Source of the DNA: Mucor racemosus
Taxonomy: Eukaryota; Mucoromycota; Mucoromycetes; Mucorales; Mucoraceae
Assembly (NCBI GenBank): GCA_027405735.1
Contig: JAPEHQ010000020.1
Location: 1 to 64,000, forward strand
Direction: 5' to 3'
Length of the DNA: 64,000 nucleotides
A program made the position numbers and the translations under genes. A model generated the notes under the pieces. It saw nothing but the letters and a program-made list of their open reading frames with translations, was not told the origin of the DNA and did no database searches. Shown piece after piece: positions 55,603 to 64,000 of this stretch. Position 1 is the stretch's first letter. The number at the start of each line of letters is the position of its first letter.

Positions 55603-56727
55603 ATGTCCAAAACTTTTGAAATTAACATCAAAAAATTGCAATGCCCAACAGGAACCAAACAAGATGTAAAAAAAATGAAGCTTGGCGCAAGTTTTTATTT
55701 AAAACAGCTTGGATTTAGCCAATATGACATTTCTATTATGATTGACATAAAGCGTCCTACAGTCCAAAGTATCATAATATCCAGAGGAGATCAAACTAAT
55801 ACTACTTTAACAGGAAAAAGTACTGGACGGCCATCTACCTTTGATGATTATACACAACGCCATTTGGAGCGATCAATAAGGAGAGATTCCTTTCAAACAT
55901 TAGAGACCATTACGGGGCAACTCAGAATGATGGGAAAAAATGTCTCTCGCTCCCCAACAAGAAAATGGATAAGAAAGTTGGGCTTCAAGTACTATAAACC
56001 TGCTGTTAAACCCAAGTTAACAGAGGAACATAAAAAAGATAGATTGGAATGGGCACAATTTCATATCAATTGGTCTAATGAACAATGGAGACAAGTGATT
56101 TGGTCTGATGATGAGTCAAGATTTCGTGTTTGTGGCAATGATGGTACACCATTAGTTCTAAGAAAACAAGGTGAAAAGTATGAGAGCTGCCATATATTAC
56201 GTTCGGTAAAATTTGGTGGTGGTAGTGTGATAGTTTGGTCTTGTTTTTGGGCTGGGGGTTTTGGACCTTTGGTCTTTATTGACGGAAATATGAATCAAGA
56301 ATCATATATTGATGTATTGTCGCAACATTACATTTCCTGGGTTTAAGACTTCTTACATCAAAATGAAGGTACTGATTTTGTGTTTCAGGAGGACAATGCT
56401 ACCTGTCATACAGGTGCATATGCAAAACGGTGGAAGAGATCACATTCAATGAATGTTATGGAGGGGGGCTGGCCATCACAAAGTCCTGGTCTCAGCCCCA
56501 TTGAACATGTTTGGAGCGAGCTCGCTCGTAAATTACGCAGCCGTAAACATCTAATCAATAACACCGAAGACCTTCGACGGGAACTTCTCGTCGCTTGGGA
56601 GAACATTGATGTTGAGTTCGCTGCCAAATTAATTGAAAGTATGCCCAAAAAATGCCAGGCAATTATAGATAGCAAGGGAGAAGCAACAAAATGTCAGTTT
56701 TGTTATTTTATTTTTACTTTCAAGTAA
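55603..56727 (+). pseudogene. Tc1-like transposase, one in-frame stop
   Basis: A continuous frame of 375 codons including an internal TAA at 56344-56346, right after YISWV, where relatives have a sense codon (a single C-to-T change from CAA would explain it). The N-terminal HTH domain (FSQYDISIMIDIKRPTVQSI, TGRPSTFDDYTQRHLERSIR) and HTH_Tnp-type IRKLGFKYYKPA are followed by the catalytic motifs VIWSDDESRF, FQEDNATCHTG and SPGLSPIEHVWSELARKLR. I count 36 residues between the second D and the E, two more than canonical DD34E, because of an extra GG before WPSQSP. The ATG at 55603 is preferred to 55501 because the latter lies outside the TIR boundary. Confidence 0.93.
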
Positions 56728-56766
56728 TAAACATATATATCTTATTTTTGACGAAGTATAGAATTA

Positions 56767-57261
56767 CGGTCGTGATTCGATTTAGTGGACTCGTAAATAA
56801 CGGATTTTCGATTTAATGGACAGTTTGAAATGTCCCGTTTTTTTTTCATAATTTTACTGCCTAAATCCACTAAATCAATTCAGTGGATAGTGGACAATTT
56901 CGTTTCTACCAGTCCACTATATTAGTAAAATATAAGTACTATTGGATAAAGCTGTATTTAGCCGGTAATAACTTGATCTGGTAGCCATGAAACTAGAAGA
57001 AATATGGAGAATAACCAAATCACGTGCCTAATTTACTTCAGTTTTTTAATAAATTTCTTATTATTCACTGTTTAATTCAGTTGCTCGAATATGAAAAGCC
57101 TTTATTAACAATATTATTTAATACTGTAAACTAGTAACGCCTTTTTATTCTCATTTTTTGATCCAATATCGCGGAAAATGATTTATTCGATTTAGTGGAA
57201 AATTCGATTTAGTGGACACTTTTCTCCCTCCCAACGATTCCACTAAATCGAATCACGACTG
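56767..57261. mobile_element. MITE-1, second copy, nested in the Tc1 element
   Basis: Reverse orientation relative to 404-899 and 495 bp long. It starts CGGTCGTGATTCGATTTAGT (one change from CAGT) and ends in AATCACGACTG, flanked by TA at 56765-56766 and 57262-57263. It lies in the 3' untranslated part of the Tc1 element, so it arrived later. Confidence 0.92.
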
Positions 57262-57364
57262 TATCAGAGACTTGTAATAAAGAGCAAACCAAATTTGAAA
57301 ATAGGTGTTCATTATATTTTCATTTTCTTAATTTTTTTGGATGAAACATTAGTAACCCCGACTG

Positions 57365-58428
57365 TAACTGGATTCCATAATTAATTTAAAAAAATAATTG
57401 AAAATGATTAAAAAAAAACAAAATCGTTTAATAGCTCATGAACTGCAAAGTAAGTAAATCTAGTAAATTAAATGGTTTTTGCACAGTTTTGAATTCTGCA
57501 TCCATCTAAATAAAATTTAGACAAATGTTTTACATAAAATTTTGCACAAAATGTAATTAAAATTTTAGAGGTTTTTTGAAGATACATATCACTTTTTATA
57601 AGCATATTTTAAATATAAATAATGGAGATGATACGCAGCAAGGTTATCTATCGATCGCGCCATTGCTGAATTTTTTAGCTGCATTTTTCGTAGAGAAAAC
57701 AGAATTTTTGTCAATTTTTTTTTGAAATTCAAAATTTGGGATGAGGGTATATAAGGGAAAAATTGAAGCTGGAAACGAGAGTATCTCTTTGTACATACTT
57801 TTGAGGATATCTCTACCAAAAATCAATTTTTTGAAAAAAAATAAATTGTGTCTGAGAGAGCCCAACGAGGCGGATGACACGAATGTAAAAAAAAAATGCT
57901 GTTCAATTTAAGGAATATTTTGAAATATACTAAACAAATGTCAAAAAAGTATAAAAAAATAAAAAGTGTTCAGAATTATTTTATACTGATGTATGTTATA
58001 GAGTACTTTAAAACAAGTAAGTTTTATTATTAGAAAGTGTTAGTATAGCTTAATTTTTCGTAGAGATATGAAGCTTCAAAGTTTTAATTTTGAGCAGTGA
58101 AATACGCGTAAAAAATCTGAAACATTAGCACTAAAAAATTAATACCAACTGCAAAAAATAGGATATTTCCGGATACTTATTTTTGAATGAAAGCTGAACA
58201 TCTCAGGTACATTGGCATATAATTTTTTCTTGGTGTTATTTAGTGAAAAAAAAAGTTGAGCACGGATGAAAGTGGGACCCAGTTTTTAAGAAAAAAGCAG
58301 TGAATTTTACGTGTTTTTGAATTTTTTGTGAGATATAAAATTGATTTAGAAATAGATAACTTAATGCGACCAATTTATGTCTATTAGGCAATGTTTGAAA
58401 TATATCTTGAAAAGTGTTCAGCATAGAG
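57365..58428. repeat. Repeat family C, long copy, otherwise gene-free
   Basis: 57645-57765 matches 47150-47269, and 58230-58320 matches 24690-24760 in inverse orientation. Many poly-A/T tracts. No credible gene; the short minus frames at 57589-57880 and 58236-58424 follow the repeat. Confidence 0.5.
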
Positions 58429-60015
58429 TCAATTATAGAAAAAAGGGCACGTTCCTATTTTGAAAATTGCTGGACTTGGTACAGATTCGCTAATCAAACC
58501 AAGAAGTAACTTTGCAGTTGAGGTCAATTTATATTCAGTAAGGGCTGTTTTTCTTTTGAATTCACTTAATACATCCTCATCCATTATTGCTTGGACACCA
58601 TCATCATCATCATCAATATTAAGGATTTTTAATTTTTTTACGCTAGTAAATGTCCATATCAGTTACAATAAAAGTAAAATGTAAATTGTAGTACCAGCCC
58701 GAACTTACTTTTCATACAGCTTAGCTACACTTGCAATATTACTATCAGTGGTGTCATTTGCCTGCGTTTCAGTTTCAGCATTGCTACGTAACTAGAAAAA
58801 TAGGTTGTTAGTCAACGGGGTTAGCTTTTTCGACTATCTGCAATATTTACTCTTTTGGTTGAATCTACCATACTCCCAACAATATTATCTGTGACATCTT
58901 GTAGGGCTACTTGAGTTCGTTTTCTGATATTGTTTTGATGCATATGCTCATCCCTAGATTACCAGTATTCTGAATAGGCGCGGAAAAATGCGGTGTCTTT
59001 ATTACTTTTACGCTAAAAGTGAGATAATAAGTCAGTAGTTCTGTTTTATCACAAGTGAAGGAATGAATTATTTACATTGAATAACCTGATTGGGTTCAGA
59101 ATAAGTTATTTATCTTTTTTATTTGCCTTTTCAAGAGTGTTATGAAGCACGGTAAGGTATAAGCAATTTGTTACTTTAACATCCTGCTCGTCGAAATCAG
59201 AAAAACTAATATAATCATAAGTGGAATCAAGAACAGCTGCAGTTTTTAAGCACTCTAGGTAGCTATGGTTAACTGTTATGTCGTTGAACATTGTGTTTGG
59301 AGAGTAAAAGACAGAACATGGAAATCCCGCCCAATAAATATGTGCTGTATAAATAATATCGTAACATTACATGAGCATATTTAGGCTTCAAAGGATTTAG
59401 TAAAAAATGATCAAACGGAATATCGGGTTTAAGTTTTGGAAGAGTATTATGGAAAAGATAAAAAACATGGGGCAATGTCATTAATTATAGAAGCCACAGA
59501 ATACCTTACATAATGGGTGGAAAGGTCCCTGTTCAATGTCAGGGAATATTATGTAATTGAATTTTCCTCCAAGGATCTTGTACCCAAGCAATGAGAGAAA
59601 GAAAAAGGGACCCATTCTTTGAGGAACCTTAAAATCCAACTAGACCAATCACTCTATACGAAATACATTTCATTTCTTTTTCAACCTTTTTTCCAGGTTT
59701 TAAAGTAAGACTAAAAATGGAAAAAAGTCTCCAACCAGAGAAGAGTCCATGAAAAAGGTTATACAAAAAAGGATTTCAGCTGAAATTTAGTTGTTTTTTC
59801 AGCAAATATAGACTAGCCATATCTTTAAAAACCATAATCATTGATTGCATATGTTCTATTTTGTCTAGATCTACTGTAAAAACGCAGCTAAATCGTTTGT
59901 CCTTGAGTCCAAATAAGGTAAGCTTACATTTCCCCGCCTTTTGTTTCGATTTTCCCTCTGCGAAAATAAAAATATATTTCCCGAATACAGCAAGAGAAAA
60001 GGGGATGTTTCTCAT
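58429..60015 (-). pseudogene. Multi-exon gene or gene relic of unknown function
   Basis: Exon-like blocks on the minus strand join in frame at good splice sites. 59012-58851 encodes RKSNKDTAFFRAYSEYW, a TAA (58959-58961), then SRDEHMHQNNIRKRTQVALQ. 58791-58709 encodes LRSNAETETQANDTTDSNIA. 58642-58429 encodes VKKLKILNIDDDDGVQAIMD and ends TCPFFYN-stop. Upstream blocks at 59340-59108 (FNDITVNHSYLECLKTAAVL), 59481-59365 (TLPHVFYLFHNTLPKLKPDI) and 60015-59776 (NIPFSLAVFGKYIFIFAEGK) look protein-like, but stops and one impossibly short intron (26 nt) separate them. The three 3' blocks form one frame over 359 coding bases apart from the single stop. No known domain recognised. It may be a fast-evolving lineage gene with an alternative start, or a recent pseudogene. 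Confidence 0.38.
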
Positions 60016-60488
60016 ACTGTATTTATTGTCAGCAGGTTACTAATAGAGAGAATGCACTAAACTTCTATTTCGTCTTTTATGAATCCCGCATGAAATACCA
60101 AGACAAATCTTTCGATTGCATGTCTTTAGACTGAAACATTCCAATAAGTTTTTCTTTTTTTCAATATGGAAACAGTAATACATAATTAGTCTGATGTTTT
60201 AAAGTGAAAAAGACAAGGGAAAATGTGAGATTTTCAAAATGATTTAAATCATCCATGGAGAAAATTTTGCCGCATGGAGTTATTATATTGTGAGAAATAT
60301 GATCCCTGAAGACCCGAAGTAAATATCTCGTAATCAAGTATTTCCCGCCTTTATTCCAGTTTTGCAGTTTTCTCGTCCATTGTAATATAAATAGGGCAAT
60401 ATAAAAACGTTTCTCAAGACAAGTTTCTCCCCTCCCTTTTTTTTTTTTTTTTTCAAATTAGTAATTTTTATTTCATCATTAAAAAAAA
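60016..60488 (+). promoter_or_regulatory. Upstream region of the Mig1-like gene
   Basis: A TATA-like AATATAAATAGGGC lies at about 60383, followed by a CTCCCCTCCCTTTTTTTTTT pyrimidine tract about 60 bp before the ATG. Two GGCGGGAAATAC/GTATTTCCCGCC-type sites (TTTCCCGCCTTT at 60343, plus CCCCGCCTT at 59932) could be E2F/MBF-like or Mig-type GC boxes; motif match only. Confidence 0.4.
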
Positions 60489-61310
60489 ATGATCAGCGAA
60501 GAAGATAGGCCATATAAATGTGATTTCTGTGATAAATCCTTTTTTCGTTTGGAGCATAAGGTGCGACATGTTCGGACTCATACAGGAGAAAGACCTCATG
60601 TCTGTGCATTTGATCATTGTGACAAAAGATTTGCCCGATCTGATGAACTTCAAAGGCACATCCGAGTACACAATTCACCATGTACTATTCAAGTACGCCG
60701 TAGAAGAAAGTCATCAAAGCAACCTGATGAAGAAGATTATATGCGCCAACAAAAACATTGCTCAATTCTGCGATTAGCTCCAGCTGTTAATACACCACAC
60801 ATTAACATGATTCCTCCTATTCAAATGCAAGATCAACAACGTCGGGCTCGTGAGCGTCGTGCTTCTTCAGCATCTGTGCTTCATCATTGCCTTGCTTCTG
60901 GTTGCTTTAAATCTTTCTGGAGAAAAGGTCAACTTGTTCGTCATCTTGATAAACATCACGGTGTACATGTTTCAAGAGACGATGTTACGGACAAGGAGAA
61001 GATGACACAACTTCTTGATAATCTTCCTAATTTAACTCATGCTCGCCGTCTTTCAGATGCCTCTACATGCTCATCTTTAACATCATCTCCTGGTTCTTTT
61101 ACTACTGATACATGTGTATCCCCTCAATCTATGGTTGTAGAACCTTCTATCAATTTTGAAAATGAAGCAATTATGAAGGTTCCTGAACAAAAGCCCATAA
61201 TTACTCTTCCATCTTTTAGAGATGCATTTATGCCTCCACTATTAACATCGCCTCATACTGCAATTTCAAATTGTAAATTGCCTTCATTTAGAACTTTATT
61301 TTCTAATTAA
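60489..61310 (+). CDS. C2H2 zinc-finger regulator, CreA/Mig1-like
   Basis: Single exon, 273 aa. Residues 9-61 hold two tandem fingers, [19 protein letters not shown] and [20 protein letters not shown], joined by THTGERPH. The contact residues FRLEH and RSDELQRH are those of the CreA/Mig1/EGR-like group that recognises GC-rich SYGGGG sites, so a role in carbon catabolite repression is likely. A third separated finger, [20 protein letters not shown] (residues 134-157, C-x4-C-x12-H-x3-H), is not part of the classical Mig1 layout. A basic RRRRKSSKQ follows finger 2 (nuclear localisation). A Ser/Thr-rich region and two similar C-terminal motifs, LPSFRDAF and LPSFRTLF, may recruit corepressors. Confidence 0.9.
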   Translation: MISEEDRPYKCDFCDKSFFRLEHKVRHVRTHTGERPHVCAFDHCDKRFARSDELQRHIRVHNSPCTIQVRRRRKSSKQPDEEDYMRQQKHCSILRLAPAVNTPHINMIPPIQMQDQQRRARERRASSASVLHHCLASGCFKSFWRKGQLVRHLDKHHGVHVSRDDVTDKEKMTQLLDNLPNLTHARRLSDASTCSSLTSSPGSFTTDTCVSPQSMVVEPSINFENEAIMKVPEQKPIITLPSFRDAFMPPLLTSPHTAISNCKLPSFRTLFSN

Positions 61311-62319
61311 TTTTGTATATATTTAATCCACCCTTCTTTTGTAAATAATTTTATATCCTATCTGTATATGTTTAACCACCCAATAAAAAAAGTATATTAT
61401 TATTGCTATCTCAAAATCATATTATAAAAAGATAAGATTAAGATCGAAAAATTCTTCGGTAGCCGTTATGATATAAAAAGAAGGGTCAGACACAATCTTA
61501 CAAATAGGATATCCGAGAAAATTACATAAAAAACATCCATGAAATACCGGTTACACTCTATTCTCACGAACATTTCATAAGGTATTGTTTTATCAGATGT
61601 TACAAAAGGTCATTCAACCCGAGGATGAAACAACAATCATTGCGCTCATTCTTGATAAATTATTAGTTTTTTCAACATCTATTTTTCACGGTATATATGT
61701 ATCAGGTACAAATATAATAATGGGATATAAAACGTGAATAATTGAGATTCAAACGGTAGCGACCGGGAGTCTCTATACATTACCGAGGTCGTCGCTAAAA
61801 TGGTATATATATATATATGGCTACTTGCTACTATTTCATTTGCCCCAATACAATATACTTAACCTATTTATTACTCTTTGTATAATATAGAGTGCTATTA
61901 AGGAATTTTGAGGCTAATTTCAATCAACATTGCAGGAAGAAAAAACGGAAATTGAATATTTTGACAGCCTTCATCTGCCTGCAATTAAGAATAATCACCT
62001 TTCTTGGCATCTCAGACGGGAACCTAGGTTTCCTTGCCAAATTGGACATTAACTGGAGGGCCGCGCATAAATTCGATATTTTTCTACGAATTTAGGGTCT
62101 TCTTTCTTCCCAAATATTACGGTACAACGTAACCGTATCCACTTAAAAAAACACTCGGTTAGCAACGAGAAACGTCTAATTTGAAAGTCCATTTTGGTTG
62201 CTATAGTAATTAAATCATGAAATTTGGGATCAAAGAATTAATGCTTACTTTCTTAAATATAAAATGATAAAGAAAATCTATATATTTTTTTATTATTATT
62301 TACACGATTTATATTCTTT
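61311..62319. other. Intergenic, convergent 3' flanks
   Basis: GTAGCGAC at about 61757 and GTCGCTA at about 61791 form a short inverted pair, followed by a TATATATATATATATGG tract. A 67-codon plus frame (61892-62095) has no motif. No other gene seen. Confidence 0.45.
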
Positions 62320-62856
62320 TTATTTCTTCTTATGCTCGGCCTCCATCCTTGCTTGTAATTCATCATTCACCTTCTTTAACTTAGTTCTTTCTTCTTCGGT
62401 TCCTCTGAAACGCCATCCCTTCAATTTACGACCAGCAGCCTTTGTACCAAGTTTACCTTGTTCCTGATCTAATTTACACCACTCTGGCTCTTTAGGCCAA
62501 TGGAAAGTTTCATCAAGGGTGACAATAGCCTTTTTATAAGCAGATGATTGCACTTCCATTTTACCATTTCTTGCCTTCTTGTGAACAGTTGCATAATTCA
62601 TGGTACGAACTTCTTGAACATTGACGCCATAAATGTTGGTTAAATAAGAGTGAATGTCAAACTTGTTACAGCTGGGTGGCACGCGGAATGCTACTTGGTT
62701 GGGTTGAAGATTGGGTGCTCTAACTAATTTGAATACAATGTTGGGTAAATAGACCTTGTCTATGAAAATAAATGACGTTTTGGTTAATTACATCTAGATC
62801 AATATTCGGTTATATTATATAAACATACTAAGTCCTTGGCGAAAAGTAGAAGCCAT
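62320..62856 (-). CDS. MRP20: Mitochondrial large-subunit ribosomal protein uL23m
   Basis: Exon 1, 62856-62829 (28 nt, MASTFRQGL), and exon 2, 62759-62320, are joined across a 69-nt intron to give 155 aa. The core VYLPNIVFKLVRAP, QVAFRVPPSCNKFDIHSYLT and VNVQEVRTMNYATVHKK shows the L23 beta-alpha fold, in which the NKFDIHSYL helix and GV.V..VRT strand contact rRNA near the exit tunnel. The C-terminal half is charged and Lys/Glu-rich with helical TEEERTKLKKVNDELQARME, typical of mitochondrial versions. The tiny first exon is placed by the donor GTATGT and the acceptor TTTCATAG, and the codon split (A/AC) restores frame. It is divergent from the TPP-carrier gene. Confidence 0.94.
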
Positions 62857-63388
62857 CGTCTCGATTGTAGTGCTGAAACGAAAGAGAAAAAGAAAAATAA
62901 AACAAGGTAGGGGGGGTAAGATGGAAGGGACAAGGTCCGCCTGTCCAATCCTTACTTGAAGAAGCTGTCCAAGGGAGTCACAGTGTAATTCTCTCCCCCC
63001 CCCCTCCCTCCTCTCACTCTCACCCATGGCCATTGATTGGCCTTAATCGTGGAAAATAAAGACCTTCCAGGTCTCAATTGAAGTGGGATTGCTCGCAAAC
63101 AACTACACATGTTGAATGGTTATTGAGATTAAAAGGAATTTGTTGCTATAAAATTGATAAAATTTGAGACATTTCATATCACATTTTTCAGGAGAAAATG
63201 ATATAATTAAATTCGGTTTAAAAAGGGACATATGGCTTTTTTGCTAGTTTTTTTAGCATTGCAATCTTACTGGTTCTTTACCCCATCTTTCACACTTAAT
63301 TTACCAAAATTTCCCCGTTCTTTTTGTGTTTGTTTTTTCGTCTGCTAATAATTTCTTCAAAGAACCAGAATCATTTTTAGTTTTTCCA
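62857..63388. promoter_or_regulatory. Bidirectional spacer uL23m / TPP carrier
   Basis: Contains a long pyrimidine block CTCTCCCCCCCCCCTCCCTC at about 62991, CCAAT-type ATTGGACAGG and TGATTGGCC (62940, 63034, one strand or the other), and AATTTACCAAAATTTCCCCG nearer the carrier start. No coding frame. Confidence 0.45.
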
Positions 63389-64000
63389 ATGCCTTCATAT
63401 ATAACTTCCTCAAAACTAAATGCTAATGAAACAGCATTATGCGGTGGTTTTGCTGGTTTAACAACTAGGTAACAACCAACTGAAACTTTGAATGATTATA
63501 AAATATTTAATTCTGTAATGTTAGAATGGCCATTTCACCATTGGATGTTGTTAAAATTCGACTTCAAGTTCAACCAGAACCTTACACATTAAAGCGGATA
63601 TTCACCAATCATGGTAGAAGTAATATCAAATATTCAGGGATTGTTCAAGCGTTTAAAACCATTGTTACCGAAGAAGGTGTTAGAGTAAGTTTATTGTTCT
63701 CTAATCGCAAAATAATCACTCATCAAATCTTTTTCGTTCAGGGTCTTTTCAAAGGGAATGTTGCAGCAGAATGGCTTTATGTCACTTACGGTGCATCCCA
63801 ATTCTACGCATATTACTATCTAGATTCATTTTTTAAAACTGTAAGTATAAAATTCGCAATTACACAATGCCCAGCTCCTAATCTAAAGGTTGTAAATTAT
63901 AGCAAACTCAACTTACACCGTCAATCAAACCATTCATATCAGGAATGCTCGCTGGTAGTTTTGCGACTGCAACGACTTATCCTTTTGATCTACTGCGTAC
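63389..64000 (+). CDS. TPC1: Mitochondrial thiamine pyrophosphate carrier-like protein (partial, runs off window)
   Basis: Exons 63389-63468, 63525-63684, 63742-63840 and 63903 onward (cut by the window end), with introns of 56, 57 and 62 nt; frame is preserved. The first solcar repeat shows CGGFAGLTTRMAISPLDVVKIRLQVQ and TIVTEEGVRGLFKGN, and the second begins PSIKPFISGMLAGSFATATT, then YPFDLLRT. The ISPLDVVKIRLQVQPEP region, KYSGIVQAFKTI and the second-repeat YPFDLLRT agree with TPC1/SLC25A19 carriers that import thiamine pyrophosphate into mitochondria. The carrier family is certain; the substrate is inferred from motif resemblance on a partial protein. Confidence 0.85.

Larger units (their letters stand above)
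55507..57364 (+). mobile_element. Tc1-like transposon with nested MITE-1
   Basis: The TIRs CAGTTGGGGTTACTAATGTT (55507) and CAGTCGGGGTTACTAATGTT (complement strand from 57364) agree at 24 of 26 positions when extended. TA flanks both ends (55505-55506 and 57365-57366). The whole is 1858 bp; removing the nested MITE and its duplicated TA leaves about 1361 bp, a typical Tc1 size. The transposase has one nonsense codon. It is inserted next to a family C-like ATTTTTCGTCGAGA sequence. Confidence 0.93.

Noticed and set aside
58429..59012. Alternative genetic code (TAA read as sense)
   Set aside because: Two TAA codons interrupt otherwise good exons here, but DOT1, PTR2, the Mig1-like gene and the other complete genes end at TAA with matching protein ends, so pseudogenisation is simpler.
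1..64000. Bacterial operons, CRISPR arrays, ribosome binding sites, prophage
   Set aside because: Spliced genes, a eukaryotic tRNA gene context, chromatin and mitochondrial-protein genes show nuclear fungal DNA; no regularly spaced repeats were found.

Overview
The window is strongly AT-rich nuclear DNA of an early-diverging fungus, most likely a Mucoromycota (Mucorales-type) species. The evidence is many very short GT-AG introns (about 34-85 nt), T-rich intron ends, intergenic homopolymers, a CreA/Mig1-type zinc-finger gene, a vacuolar-type alkaline phosphatase, a fungal POT peptide transporter and several families of degenerate DNA transposons. The exact species cannot be read from the sequence.

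Layout. 1-13.8 kb is a repeat desert. It holds copies of a long non-coding dispersed repeat (family A), a 496-bp TA-flanked MITE at 404-899, and one structurally intact 3.04-kb DDE transposon (10787-13827). 14.3-23.8 kb is a compact gene block: a PHO8-like alkaline phosphatase (-), a four-TM membrane protein (+), DOT1 H3K79 methyltransferase (-), a SMARCC/SWI3 SWI/SNF subunit (-) and tRNA-Asn(GTT). 24.1-32.6 kb is again repeat-rich: a hAT-type MITE with an 8-bp target duplication, a truncated Tc1 relic and gene relics. 32.7-47.1 kb carries a peptide transporter (+), an NDT1/YIA6-like mitochondrial NAD+ carrier (-), a probable CENP-P/Ctf19 kinetochore gene (-) divergent from SF3A2 (+), mitochondrial uS11 (-), a decayed Mn-superoxide dismutase pseudogene (-) and a complete subtilase with a C-terminal membrane anchor (+). 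47.2-57.4 kb holds a large inverted duplication of family A and a Tc1 element that has one nonsense codon and a nested MITE. 58.4-60.0 kb has exon-like blocks of an unrecognised, probably broken gene. 60.5-64 kb holds a Mig1-like regulator, mitochondrial uL23 and a thiamine-pyrophosphate-carrier-like gene cut by the window edge.

The most unusual structure is family A. At least four copies each carry the same exon of a cytoplasmic dynein intermediate chain gene (last WD40 blade region), still bounded by a splice acceptor and donor. Two of these copies face each other in a giant inverted repeat whose roughly 550-bp cores are nearly identical. Two TA-inserting elements can be dated relative to their hosts: one MITE has a perfect empty site in a paralogous copy of its host repeat, and another copy of the same MITE sits inside the Tc1 element.

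Exon models were built by hand from splice signals and reading-frame continuity; the exon lengths sum to whole codons for every spliced gene modelled in full.
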